Source: SLRI01 sp036796215
Lineage (GTDB): Bacteria > Pseudomonadota > Alphaproteobacteria > Geminicoccales > Geminicoccaceae
Assembly (NCBI GenBank): GCA_036796215.1
Contig: DAIRDJ010000002.1
Span: 17,607 to 81,606 of the forward strand
Reading direction: 5' to 3'
DNA: 64,000 nt
Shown: positions 17,978 to 26,457 of the stretch, piece by piece
How positions within the stretch are numbered: the stretch's first letter is position 1
Layout: each line of letters begins with the position of its first letter
The notes under the pieces: model-generated
Databases searched by the model: none
What the model was told of the DNA's origin: nothing
What the model saw: the letters and a program-made list of their open reading frames with translations, nothing else
Made by a program: the position numbers and the translations under genes

Positions 17978-18931
17978 ATGGAGCATACGCAACTGGGCAG
18001 GACCGGGCTTCGGGTCAGTGTGGCCGGGCTCGGCTGCGGCGGCAGCAGCCGGCTCGGGCTCGGCCAGGGGAAGAGCGAGCGGGAGGCTGCCGAGATCGTC
18101 CGGGCCGCCTTCGATCGCGGCGTCAATTTCTTCGACACGGCCCAGGCCTATGGCACCGAGCCCGCGGTGGGCCTGGCGCTCGCCGGGCTGCCGCGCGACG
18201 AGGTCGTGATCGCGACCAAGAGCCAGGTCGCCAGGGATGGCCAGTTGTTGTCGCCGCCCGAGGTCCGCGCCAATCTCGTGGCGTCGCTGCGCACGCTCGG
18301 CACGGATCATGTCGATGTCTACATGCTGCACGCCGTCCGGCCCGAGCATTACGGTCATGCGCTCGAGCTGCGCGAGGCGCTGCTGCCCGAGCGGGATGCC
18401 GGCCGGATCCGCCATCTCGGCATCACCGAGACGGGGCCCTTCGATCCCGGCCATGTCATGCTCGAGCAGGCGACCAGGGATCCGGCCTGGGAGGTCGTGA
18501 TGCTCGCCTTTCACATGATGCATCAGAATGCGCGGAAGGCGGTGCTGCCGCAGACCCTGGCGAACGGCATCGGCACGCTCGCGATGTTCGCGGTGCGCGC
18601 CATCTTCAGCCAGCCGGAACGCCTGCGCCAGGCGATGCGCGAGCTCGGCGCCGAGGGGGCGGTGCCGCAGACGCTGGCCGAGCGGGCGGAGCCTTTGGAT
18701 TTCCTCGTCCGCGCGCATGGGGCGCTGAGCCTGACCGATGCGGCCTATCGCTATGTGCGGCACGAGCCCGGGATCGATGTGGTGCTCTTCGGCACGGGCA
18801 ATCCTGTGCATCTCGAGACCAACATCGCCTCGATCCTCCGCCCGCCGCTGCCGGATGCGGCGCGCGATCGGCTGCAGGCACTCTTCGGGCATCTGGTGGG
18901 CGTGGGGCTCGATCTGCCGACCGGGAGGTAG
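17978..18931 (+). CDS. Aldo/keto reductase (third of three)
   Basis: ATG 17978 (MEHTQLGRTGLRVSVAGLGC) begins at the conserved family start. The tetrad appears as NFFDTAQAYGTEPAVG (Asp, Tyr), VIATKSQVA (Lys) and DVYMLHAVRPEH (His). The ending GIDVVLFGTGNPVHLETNI matches the cofactor-binding end of the barrel. It is 317 residues. It is separated from the first two reductases by a small minus-strand gene, so it probably has its own promoter. Residues HMMHQNARKAVL are His/Met-rich, which is unusual for the family. Confidence 0.82.
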   Translation: MEHTQLGRTGLRVSVAGLGCGGSSRLGLGQGKSEREAAEIVRAAFDRGVNFFDTAQAYGTEPAVGLALAGLPRDEVVIATKSQVARDGQLLSPPEVRANLVASLRTLGTDHVDVYMLHAVRPEHYGHALELREALLPERDAGRIRHLGITETGPFDPGHVMLEQATRDPAWEVVMLAFHMMHQNARKAVLPQTLANGIGTLAMFAVRAIFSQPERLRQAMRELGAEGAVPQTLAERAEPLDFLVRAHGALSLTDAAYRYVRHEPGIDVVLFGTGNPVHLETNIASILRPPLPDAARDRLQALFGHLVGVGLDLPTGR

Positions 18932-19088
18932 CGGGTCGTCTGCGACACTTGCGCCCCGCGGCCGGTCGGCGCGCGCCACGGCCATGGCAGCCTGCCCCGC
19001 CGACGGTGCAGCGGCGTTGATCAGGGGAAGACATGCGGGAAGGCTCGCCTCCCTGCACCCCACCGGACCTTCGGGGCGGGCCGCTTGG

Positions 19089-19121
19089 TTAACGGGTGTT
19101 AAGGGTACCTGGTACGCTTAA
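19089..19121 (+). repeat. GTACC-palindrome repeat, copy 1
   Basis: A 23-nt palindrome (19099-19121) has outer arms TTAAG/CTTAA and inner arms GTACC/GGTAC, preceded by TTAACGGGTG. It is the reverse complement of the copies at 35476, 46794 and 46885. It lies in the convergent gap between the third aldo/keto reductase and the gene at 19189. Confidence 0.8.
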
Positions 19122-19188
19122 TGCCACCGCCGCACGACCACAGCGGCTGGCTCTGGGGACCCTTTGCTCGCTGCCTTGTCACTCGGGG

Positions 19189-20484
19189 TCAGGCGAGCGT
19201 GGCCAGGGTCTCGAGCTTGTTGTCGCCGAGATAGCCATAGCGGTTGAGCCAGAGCCTGCCGCCAGCCGCCGCATAGGCCGTTTGGGCGCGGTTCAGGACG
19301 TCGTCGAGGGGGCCGTAGGCGTGGGCGGCGGCGTGGATCGAGGGGGCCTGGGAGCGGGCCTCGGCGATCTTGCGGGCCTGGCTTTCAGGGGCCACCGGGT
19401 GGGGCTCGTCGGGCTCGGGGTAGCGGAGGTCCGCAAGCGGGGCCGTGCCGGTATCGAAGAGCTCCTGGATGCATGCGGCCCCTTCGGCATCGAGCCTGCC
19501 CATGCGCTCGAGATAGCCCCGCAGCATCATCGGCCAGTGCATGGTGTAGAGCTTGACCGCGATGTCGTCGGCGATCCGCCCGACCCGGGTGTAGTCGAGC
19601 CCGGAGAGCCGGTTCCAGGGGGGCGGAAAGGCGTGGGCGACGAGCTTGATGTTCGGCGGCAGGACGGCCTTGGTGGCGGCCAGCAGGTCGACCGCCAGAT
19701 CGGCCTTGAGGCGGCCGAGGGGGGCCAGGGGCTCGAGGCCGTCCTCGAGGATGCGTGCCGGAGCGTCGGCGTAGCGCTGGGCCGTTCGGCGCAAGCCGTC
19801 GAGGTCGTGGCCCTTGGCCCGGGCTGCCGCTTCGGCGTGGGGGGAGAAGTCGAAGAGCCAGCTGTCCAGCGTGTAGGGCGGGTATTCGGGCCAGTCGAGG
19901 CGAATGGCGTCGATGCCTTGGTAGTGGCGGACGAGATCGGTGAGGAGGGCCAAAAGATAGGCCGTGATCTCGGGGGCGGCGAGGCTGCCGTTCTTGTCGA
20001 CGCGGCCTTCGTGGTGGCGGCCGTCGGGCAGCAGTGGCTGGTCCTCGGGCAAGGGCCCGCCGAACTGCACCCGGTAGCCGGGCGGAATGGCGGCCTGGAC
20101 CTGGAGGTGGACCTCGAGGCCGCGCGCCTTGGCGGCCTCGATGAAGGCCTGGACCTTGGGCCCCTCACGCCGGGTGAGCTCGGTCGCGGCAGCCGGCTGG
20201 TAGCGCAGGCCCCGGTAGAGATCCTGGTCGGGGACGAAGCTCGGGGAGGTCACGCAGCGCAGTTCGCGCCTACCCCAGAGGTCGCGATCCAGGAGCCGGA
20301 CCTTGCCGGCACCGGCGTCGATCGGTGGCTCTCGCCCGGCGTCCTGGGCATCGCTCGGCGCCATGACGTAGGGCGAGGTGGCGACGGCCGTGGCCCCGGC
20401 CAGTGCCAGGTTGTCGAGGACGCGCTCGATGCCCTCGGCCTGGATCCATTCGGGCATCACGGTGATGCCGAAGAGCCGGCTCAT
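19189..20484 (-). CDS. Unrecognised protein, possible TIM-barrel glycosidase-like, coupled to a sulfatase
   Basis: This is a 431-residue soluble protein with no signal peptide. I do not recognise a named family. Visible features suggest a (beta/alpha)8 barrel: SRLFGITVMPEWIQAEG at the start, GLEVHLQVQAAIPPGY, then GIDAIRLDWPEYPPYTLDSW (about residues 214-233), with Asp and Glu in the position seen in polysaccharide-hydrolase-like barrels, followed by KLVAHAFPPPWNR, DDIAVKLYTMHWPMM and GGRLWLNRYGYL. Its ATG overlaps the stop of the upstream sulfatase by 4 nt (ATGA), so the two act together. A glycoside hydrolase on a sulfated glycan is a reasonable guess but is not shown. Confidence 0.75.
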   Translation of the reverse strand: MSRLFGITVMPEWIQAEGIERVLDNLALAGATAVATSPYVMAPSDAQDAGREPPIDAGAGKVRLLDRDLWGRRELRCVTSPSFVPDQDLYRGLRYQPAAATELTRREGPKVQAFIEAAKARGLEVHLQVQAAIPPGYRVQFGGPLPEDQPLLPDGRHHEGRVDKNGSLAAPEITAYLLALLTDLVRHYQGIDAIRLDWPEYPPYTLDSWLFDFSPHAEAAARAKGHDLDGLRRTAQRYADAPARILEDGLEPLAPLGRLKADLAVDLLAATKAVLPPNIKLVAHAFPPPWNRLSGLDYTRVGRIADDIAVKLYTMHWPMMLRGYLERMGRLDAEGAACIQELFDTGTAPLADLRYPEPDEPHPVAPESQARKIAEARSQAPSIHAAAHAYGPLDDVLNRAQTAYAAAGGRLWLNRYGYLGDNKLETLATLA

Positions 20485-21941
20485 TCGGGGATCTCGTCGA
20501 GCCAGTTGTCCTCAATCTTCACCTGCCAGAGATGCTGCTCGGCGGGCTGCACGGCCCGCGCCCAGTCGGAGAGCAGCCGCTTGGCCTTGGTCTTGCGCGC
20601 CATGCGGAGCGCAATGGCGTCCGGATCCCAGCCGTCGAGGACCCGGTCGGTCAACGCCTGGCGCAGGGTGGCGTGGCCGGGGTCTTGGGCGAGGTCGTGG
20701 AGCTCGTCCGGGTCGGCCTCGAGGTCGAAGAGCTGCGGGCGTGCCCCGTGATAGTAGACGAGCTTGAAGCGGCCGCTGCGGACCATGCGCTGCTGGACGG
20801 GCTCCGTGCCGGTCCAGCGGGCAACACCGTCGGTGCAGTAGTCGGCGAAGGTCTCGTCCAGCCAGGGGGCGGCTGCATTCCGGGCGATGCCAAGGAGGCT
20901 GCGGCCCTGGCCGTCGGGGAGGGCGGGGGCCTCGAGCGCCTCGAGCATGGTGGCGGCGACGTCGAGGAGGTTGCAGACCTGGCCGCGGCGTTCGCCCGCG
21001 GGCAGCTGGCCGGGCCAGCGCATGATGAGCGGGATGGCGACCGAGTGGTCGTAGAAGGTCTGCTTCCACCAGAGCCCGCGCTCGCCCAGCTGATCGCCGT
21101 GGTCGGAGGCATAGATGACGAGCGTGTCTTGGGCGAGGCCGGCCTCCTCGAGCTTGTCGAGGATGGCGCCGATCATCCGGTCCACGGAGGTGGTGAGCCC
21201 ATAATAAGCCGTGCGCGCCCGCCGCTCCCAATCGGCCGGCAGGTCGAGCGAGCCCGTATGCTCGCGCCAGCGGCGCAAGTAGGGGTGCTCGGCATTGTCG
21301 CCGGGTGGCGGCAGGCGTGGGTCCGGGACGCGGCCGGCGTAGCGGGCGTAGTCGTCCGCCTGGCAGACATAGGGCTGGTGCGGCAGCATCAGGCCGACCG
21401 TGACGGCGAAGGGCTCGCCCGGCTTTTGCGCTTTGAGATAGCGGAGCGTTTCGGCGAGCACGTCGCGGTCCTTGACCTCGTAGGAGGACTGGCCCGGCCC
21501 GGCGCGCTCGATGCTGACCCTGAAGGGCTCGTTGGTGCGATCGAGAATGCCGAGCGAATGGGCGTGGCCGCCCGGCCAGTTGGTGCTGTGATCGCCGACC
21601 CGCCGGTCGACATAGCCGTGCAGCTGGTCCGGGCCGATCGAATGCAGCCGACCGATCAGGGTCGGGCGGTAGCCGGCCGCACCCAGGCTGTGGGCGTGGG
21701 TCGGGAGGTCGGAGGCGAGCACGTCGGAATTGGTCCAGCAGCCGATGCGGTGGCTGTACTGGCATGTCAGCATCGCCATCCGCGCGGGGGTGCAGAGCGG
21801 GGCCGTCGTGTAGGCGGCATCGAAGGTGACGCCATCGGCGGCGAGCCGGTCCAAGGCCGGGGTTTCGACCACCTGGTCGCCATAAGTGCCGGTGACATGG
21901 CGGGCGTGCTGGTCGGAGAAGAGGAAAACGAGGTTGGTCAC
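20481..21941 (-). CDS. Sulfatase (Cys-type, first of three)
   Basis: This is an alkaline-phosphatase-superfamily sulfatase that hydrolyses a sulfate ester. GTG 21941 opens onto TNLVFLFSDQHARHVTGTYG, the metal-binding start (Asp10). The signature C-T-P-A-R begins at Cys50, the residue converted to formylglycine. The signature ends LTC rather than the usual LTG. A second metal site is ASDHGDQLGERGLWWKQTFYDHS, and FDLEADPDELHDLA is the common C-terminal motif. It is 486 residues with no signal peptide, so it is probably cytoplasmic and acts on imported substrates. It is coupled to the gene at 19189 and divergent from the enolase-superfamily gene at 21995 with a 53-nt shared control region. Confidence 0.9.
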   Translation of the reverse strand: MTNLVFLFSDQHARHVTGTYGDQVVETPALDRLAADGVTFDAAYTTAPLCTPARMAMLTCQYSHRIGCWTNSDVLASDLPTHAHSLGAAGYRPTLIGRLHSIGPDQLHGYVDRRVGDHSTNWPGGHAHSLGILDRTNEPFRVSIERAGPGQSSYEVKDRDVLAETLRYLKAQKPGEPFAVTVGLMLPHQPYVCQADDYARYAGRVPDPRLPPPGDNAEHPYLRRWREHTGSLDLPADWERRARTAYYGLTTSVDRMIGAILDKLEEAGLAQDTLVIYASDHGDQLGERGLWWKQTFYDHSVAIPLIMRWPGQLPAGERRGQVCNLLDVAATMLEALEAPALPDGQGRSLLGIARNAAAPWLDETFADYCTDGVARWTGTEPVQQRMVRSGRFKLVYYHGARPQLFDLEADPDELHDLAQDPGHATLRQALTDRVLDGWDPDAIALRMARKTKAKRLLSDWARAVQPAEQHLWQVKIEDNWLDEIPE

Positions 21942-21994
21942 GGGGCGGCCTCCATGGCAAAGCTCGGGCGCGACACGACGGGGGAGGTGGCGGG

Positions 21995-23101
21995 ATGGCC
22001 GAGACGGTCCGGGCGGTGCATGCGGTGCTGGTCGAGCGCGAGATGGGCGGGGCCGTCTGGAACCCGCGCCAGCGCTGGGACAAGAAGCGGATGGTGCTGG
22101 TCTTCGCCGAGGGCAGCTCGGGGCGGTTCGGGATCGGCGAGGCCTGGCTCTCGGGCAGTGGGGCCAGGGCGCTGTTGGCGACGATCGAGGACGATCTGGC
22201 ACCGCTCGTGCTCGGCACGAGCGTTTTTGGCATCGCCCGGCTGACCGAGGTGGTGCGCCGCTCGACCGAGCTCAGCGGACGGACCGGGATTGTCGCTGCC
22301 GCCTGGAGTGCGATCGAAACGGCCGTGGTCGATCTCGCCGCCAAGTCGCTGGATGTACCGCTCGCTGATCTCCTCGGCCGTTGCCGCGATGGCGTGCCGG
22401 TCTATGCGAGCGCCGGGCTCTACGGCGCCGAGAAGACGCCGGCCGATCTCGCGGCCGAGGTGCGGGGCTGGGTGGAGCAGGGCTTTTCCGCGGTCAAGAT
22501 CAAGGTCGGCGGGGCGCCTCTGGCCGAGGATATTCGACGGGTCGCGGCCGTGCGCGAGGCGATCGGGCCGGACGTGCGGCTCATGGTCGATGCGCTCTAC
22601 AACCTCGATGTGGCCGAGGCACTCGCCATGGCGCGGGCGTTCGAGCGGTTCGACATCCAGTTTCTCGAAGCACCGGTCTCGCCCTTCGACCTCCAGGGGC
22701 AGGCCGCCGTGGCCCGGGCGAGCCCGATCCCGCTCTGCGGCAACGAGAACATGGCCTGGCTCGGCTATTTCAAGGAGCTGGTCGAGCGCCGCTGTGTTCA
22801 TTTCGTCCAGTTCGACATCGCCGCCTGCGGTGGGGTGCACGAGGGCCGGCGGATCGGCGAGCTGGCGCACAGCCATCACCTGCCGGCGACCCTGCATGCG
22901 GCGTCCACTGCGGTGCTCTATGCCGCCTCGCTGCATCTGGCAGCGGCCTTGCCGGGCGCCGTCTCGGTCGAGCATCACATGCTGCACCAGTGGCTCTGGG
23001 AGCTGGCGCCGGGCGGGAGCTTCGCGGTCGAGGGCGGCACGGTGGCACCGCCGGCGGGGCCGGGGATCGGCCTGGAGCTCAAGCCCGACGATGTCGGCTG
23101 A
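21995..23101 (+). CDS. Enolase-superfamily (mandelate racemase/muconate lactonizing) enzyme, first
   Basis: This family abstracts a proton next to a carboxylate, usually to dehydrate or epimerise sugar acids. ATG 21995 has GGGGGAGG upstream. The N-terminal capping domain spans about residues 1-125 and the barrel about 130-350. Visible catalytic elements are KIKVGG (the KxK base), LMVDALYN (first metal ligand), FLEAPVSP (second), GNENMAW (third) and LHAAST near the barrel end. It is 368 residues. It lies between two sulfatase genes on the opposite strand, which suggests that it processes the desulfated product. Confidence 0.87.
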   Translation: MAETVRAVHAVLVEREMGGAVWNPRQRWDKKRMVLVFAEGSSGRFGIGEAWLSGSGARALLATIEDDLAPLVLGTSVFGIARLTEVVRRSTELSGRTGIVAAAWSAIETAVVDLAAKSLDVPLADLLGRCRDGVPVYASAGLYGAEKTPADLAAEVRGWVEQGFSAVKIKVGGAPLAEDIRRVAAVREAIGPDVRLMVDALYNLDVAEALAMARAFERFDIQFLEAPVSPFDLQGQAAVARASPIPLCGNENMAWLGYFKELVERRCVHFVQFDIAACGGVHEGRRIGELAHSHHLPATLHAASTAVLYAASLHLAAALPGAVSVEHHMLHQWLWELAPGGSFAVEGGTVAPPAGPGIGLELKPDDVG

Positions 23102-23104
23102 AGC

Positions 23105-24607
23105 CTAGCCCGGAAAGCCAACGGACTTCTCGGGGGCCAGCTCCGGCGGCTCGGGGTAGTGCAGGCCGCGCTGGCCGTGGAAGCTGCGGTCGACCCGCCG
23201 CGTGTAGGGGCCGGGGTCGAAGCCCAGGAGCCTGCCGTCCTTGACCCAGCCCTGGTCGAGATCGCTGCCGTAGCACTGCTCGGCGAGTTGCACCTCCATG
23301 GCCCGCCGGGTCTCGGCGTGGGCGGGATCGTGGGCGAGGTCCAAAAGCTCGTGCGGGTCGCTCTCGAGGTCGAAGAGCTGGAGCGTGTTGCCGGCCGGGT
23401 ACCAGATGAGCTTCATCCGGCCGTCGTGCAGCATGCGGCTGGCACCCGGCGTTTCCAGGCAATCGCCGTAGAGCGTGGCCCGCCGTGCGGCGCCCAGCAT
23501 GTCGATGCCGTCGCAGCTCTGCGGCACGGCGATCCCGGCGAGGCTCAACAATGTCGGCATGACGTCCTGCAGGCCGACCAGCCGCCGGTCGGTGGATCCT
23601 GCCGGGATGCGCGGGTGGCCGGGTGGGCCGGCCAGGATCATCGGGATATTGGCCGAGCGCTCGTAATAGGTGCGTTTGGCAAAAAGGCCGAAATCGCCCA
23701 GCATGTCGCCGTGGTCGGCTGCCACCAGGATGACGGTCTCGTCGAGCAGGCCCTCTTCGCGCAGCGTGCCGAGGACGAGGCGGAGCTGGTGGTCGATATG
23801 GGTGCAGAGCGCATAGAAGGCGCGGCGGATCTCGGCCACGACCTCGGGCGCGAAGGTGGGATAGAAGTCGCGGATCATCCTGAGGGCGCGGGGCAGCTGT
23901 GCCGGGTCCTTGGCCCAGTCGGCCTCGAGGCCGGCGTCCATGGCGAACGGCCGATACATGTCGAGATAGCACTGAAGTGGCACCAAGGGCGGGTGCGGGT
24001 GGGTGTAGGAGAGCATCCAGAAGGCGGGCCTCGTGGGATCGCGCCTCTTGATCTGCCGGCACATCTCGGCTGTCGCCCAGTTGGTGACGTGGCAGTCCTC
24101 GGGCAGGTGCCAGGGGCGGTACATGTAGTTGTTGTTGTTCATGCCGTGCATGAACTGCTGGCCGGGATAGCCGCGGGACGCGAGGTACTGGTCGTGGTCG
24201 TCGACCGTGCCGAGATGCGGCCGGCCCTCCTCGCTGAGCAGCACGTCGTCGAAGCCGATCCGGTCGCGGGGCGGGTAGACGTGCAGCTTGCCCACGGCCA
24301 TGGCCTGGTAGCCGCCATCGCGGAAGCTCTGGGCGATGGTCGGCAGCTCCGGCATCCGGTTGACCGTGCCGAAGATCCGGTCGCCGTGGGTGCGGGTGGT
24401 GGTCCCGGTCATCAGGGTCCGCCGCGCGGGGATGCAGATCGGGCATTCGCTGTAGGCGCGGCTGAAGCGCACGCCCATGCCGGCCAGCTGGTCGAGGGTG
24501 GGCGTCTGGATCACCGGATGGCCGGCGGCACCGAGCAGCGGGCCGGGCCACTGGTCGACGAGGACGAGGAGGATGTTTGGGCGGGGGGCGGTCATCGAGT
24601 GTGCCAT
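23105..24607 (-). CDS. Sulfatase (Cys-type, second of three)
   Basis: This is a sulfate-ester hydrolase. Starts at 24607 (MAHSM) or 24595 (MTAPRPNILLVLVDQW) are both possible and neither has a clear ribosome site. The metal-binding start is NILLVLVDQW. The formylglycine signature is C-I-P-A-R at Cys58 (numbering from 24607), ending LMTG as usual. ILVAADHGDMLGDFGLFAKRTYYE is the second metal region, with paired His residues in HPHPPL. It is about 500 residues with no signal peptide. It is convergent with the enolase-superfamily gene (3-nt gap). It differs clearly in sequence from the sulfatases at 20481 and 37156, so they probably have different substrates. Confidence 0.9.
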   Translation of the reverse strand: MAHSMTAPRPNILLVLVDQWPGPLLGAAGHPVIQTPTLDQLAGMGVRFSRAYSECPICIPARRTLMTGTTTRTHGDRIFGTVNRMPELPTIAQSFRDGGYQAMAVGKLHVYPPRDRIGFDDVLLSEEGRPHLGTVDDHDQYLASRGYPGQQFMHGMNNNNYMYRPWHLPEDCHVTNWATAEMCRQIKRRDPTRPAFWMLSYTHPHPPLVPLQCYLDMYRPFAMDAGLEADWAKDPAQLPRALRMIRDFYPTFAPEVVAEIRRAFYALCTHIDHQLRLVLGTLREEGLLDETVILVAADHGDMLGDFGLFAKRTYYERSANIPMILAGPPGHPRIPAGSTDRRLVGLQDVMPTLLSLAGIAVPQSCDGIDMLGAARRATLYGDCLETPGASRMLHDGRMKLIWYPAGNTLQLFDLESDPHELLDLAHDPAHAETRRAMEVQLAEQCYGSDLDQGWVKDGRLLGFDPGPYTRRVDRSFHGQRGLHYPEPPELAPEKSVGFPG

Positions 24608-24665
24608 TGAATCATGGTCAGATCCATCGCATATGTTGGTCATCATGAGCCGAGGAGTAGACTGG

Positions 24666-24899
24666 ATGCCAACCGCCAGCATCGCCGAGGTGAAGGCCAA
24701 GTTCGCCGAGTACAGCGAGCGTGCCGCCAAGGGCGAGGAGATCGTCGTGACCCGCTACGGCAAGCCTCTCTGCCGGTTGGTTTCGACAAGGAAGGAGCGC
24801 TACCGCTACGCCAATTCCGCCATTGTCGACTGTGACGACGCTCAACTGACCGCGCCCCCGTTCACCGACGAGGAGCTCGAATCCTTCGGCATCGGCTGA
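24666..24899 (+). CDS. Type II antitoxin, Phd/YefM family
   Basis: This small DNA-binding antitoxin neutralises the adjacent toxin and represses the operon. ATG 24666 is preferred over 24633 because GAGGAG lies 8 nt upstream. The N-terminus PTASIAEVKAKFAEYSERAAKG with VVTRYGKPLCRLV is the classic Phd/YefM fold. The C-terminal tail (TAPPFTDEELESFGIG) is the toxin-binding end. It is 77 residues. Its stop overlaps the toxin start by one base (TGATG). Confidence 0.88.
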   Translation: MPTASIAEVKAKFAEYSERAAKGEEIVVTRYGKPLCRLVSTRKERYRYANSAIVDCDDAQLTAPPFTDEELESFGIG

Positions 24900-25297
24900 T
24901 GTATCTGGTCGATTCCTGTGTTCTGGTGGTGATCAAGGATCCGAGACGGCGGAAGCCGGGATGGGTTCTGGATCTCTTCGACGATCGTCCGGAGTTGCTG
25001 AGCGTCAGTGCAGTGACCGTCTGGGAAATCGAGCTCAAGGCCGCCCGGCGACCGCGGCTGCTGCCGGCCTTCTGGGAGCCGGATCACCCGAGCTTGCAGG
25101 CCGAGTTGGAGGTTGCCGGCGTTTCTTTGGTCCCCTTCACCGCCGAGATGGCGACCCGTGCTGCGCGGCTGCCGATGCATCACAAGGACCCGTTCGACCG
25201 CGCCCTGATCGCCACCGCGCTGACGCTCAGCGCGCCGATCATCTCCTTCGACCGGCAGCTCGCCCGCTACGAAGGGGTCGATCTGCGCTGGGACTGA
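24899..25297 (+). CDS. PIN-domain toxin, VapC-like
   Basis: This is a predicted Mg-dependent ribonuclease. Conserved acids are visible: Asp5 (YLVDSCV), Glu43 (VTVWEIELK), Asp97/Asp100 (HHKDPFDRALIAT) and the Asp of ISFDRQL near the end. It is 132 residues, normal for VapC. It is translationally coupled to the Phd-like antitoxin. The pairing of a Phd-type antitoxin with a PIN toxin is common. The module sits at a boundary between a minus-strand sulfatase and the LysR-TTT operon. Confidence 0.88.
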   Translation: MYLVDSCVLVVIKDPRRRKPGWVLDLFDDRPELLSVSAVTVWEIELKAARRPRLLPAFWEPDHPSLQAELEVAGVSLVPFTAEMATRAARLPMHHKDPFDRALIATALTLSAPIISFDRQLARYEGVDLRWD

Positions 25298-25466
25298 TCC
25301 CGCGTTCTGGCGAATGACGGCTGCCTCCCCGGCACCTTGCTCTTTTGCTGCCCGGCACATTGACAAGATGTCGCGGTTTTGATCAAGTAGGGAAGTGCGC
25401 CGATAACCATTGGTAATCGCTAGTGCCGTGGCCGGGGCAAGGGGAGGCAAAGGGAAGGCGCATCGT

Positions 25467-26402
25467 TTGGAGCTGCGCGACATCGATTATTTTCTTGCGG
25501 TCGCCGGCGAGCGCAGCATGCATGCCGCGGCGAAGCGGCTGGGCCTCACCCAGCCCGCCTTGAGCAAGGCGATCCGCCGGCTCGAGGAAGAGGTAGGGGC
25601 GCAACTGCTCGATCGTGACGCGCGGGGGGTGGCGGTTACGGTGTACGGCCGCTCGTTCCTGCGCCATGCCCGGTTTCTCAAGGCCGAGATGACCGAGGCG
25701 GCTTGCGAGATCCGCGCCCTCGCCGCCGGGACCGCCGGGCTGGTGCGTCTCGGTGCCGGGCCGCGCTGGCAGCAATGGCTGCTGCCCGAGGCTATCCGCC
25801 GGTTTCGCGAGGCGCATGACGCCGTGCAGCTCGTGGTCGTGGGCGGCACCGACGACGTGCTCAAGGAAGAGCTGAGCACCGGTGCCCTCGACTTCATCGT
25901 GGCCTCGATCCCGGAAGGGACGGCGTTCCCGGCACTCGAGGGCAAGGCGCTGTTGATGGACGAGTACCGGGTGGTCGGCGACCGCGACCATCCCTTGCGC
26001 CGCAAGGCCGAGCCGGTGCTCGCTGATCTGCTCGACTTTCCCTGGGTGCTGCCCAATCCCAAGACCTATCTCATGGCGCGGTTCGAGGCCATCCTGCGCG
26101 CCCATGGTCTCTCGCCGCCGCGGCCGATGGTCGAGACTGACCTTCCGACCATGCGTTTTGCCTTGATGCGCGGCACGACGTTCCTGAGCGTGCACATCGT
26201 GGGCCAGCTCAGGGCTTTCGGCGAGTCCGGGATCCTGCCGATCGAGCTTGCCGAGGCCCGGTGGCAGCGCGCTTCCGGGCTGATCCGGCGGCGCGGCGTC
26301 GAGCCCAATCCGGCGGCCGAGGCGCTGATGCGGATCGTCGAGGACCTGGCGGTTCGCGAGCGCGCGCAAGGCGAGGGGATGGAGCTTTTCACGGCCGCCT
26401 GA
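25467..26402 (+). CDS. LysR-family transcriptional regulator
   Basis: It has an N-terminal winged helix-turn-helix (about residues 1-60: ELRDIDYFLAVAGERSMHAAAKRLGLTQ, in which AAKRLGLTQPALSKAI is the recognition part) and a periplasmic-binding-like effector domain (about 90-300). I chose TTG 25467 because family members start one residue before the ELRDIDYFLAVA motif and AGGGAAGG lies upstream. TTG 25410 and GTG 25428 are longer alternatives. It is 311 residues. It precedes tctCBA on the same strand (55-nt gap) and is the likely regulator of that transporter. Confidence 0.85.
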   Translation: MELRDIDYFLAVAGERSMHAAAKRLGLTQPALSKAIRRLEEEVGAQLLDRDARGVAVTVYGRSFLRHARFLKAEMTEAACEIRALAAGTAGLVRLGAGPRWQQWLLPEAIRRFREAHDAVQLVVVGGTDDVLKEELSTGALDFIVASIPEGTAFPALEGKALLMDEYRVVGDRDHPLRRKAEPVLADLLDFPWVLPNPKTYLMARFEAILRAHGLSPPRPMVETDLPTMRFALMRGTTFLSVHIVGQLRAFGESGILPIELAEARWQRASGLIRRRGVEPNPAAEALMRIVEDLAVRERAQGEGMELFTAA

Positions 26403-26457
26403 CGACGCGGCCCCAACGACGGCAACGGCAACGACAAAGAACCGAGGAGGCTTTCCA

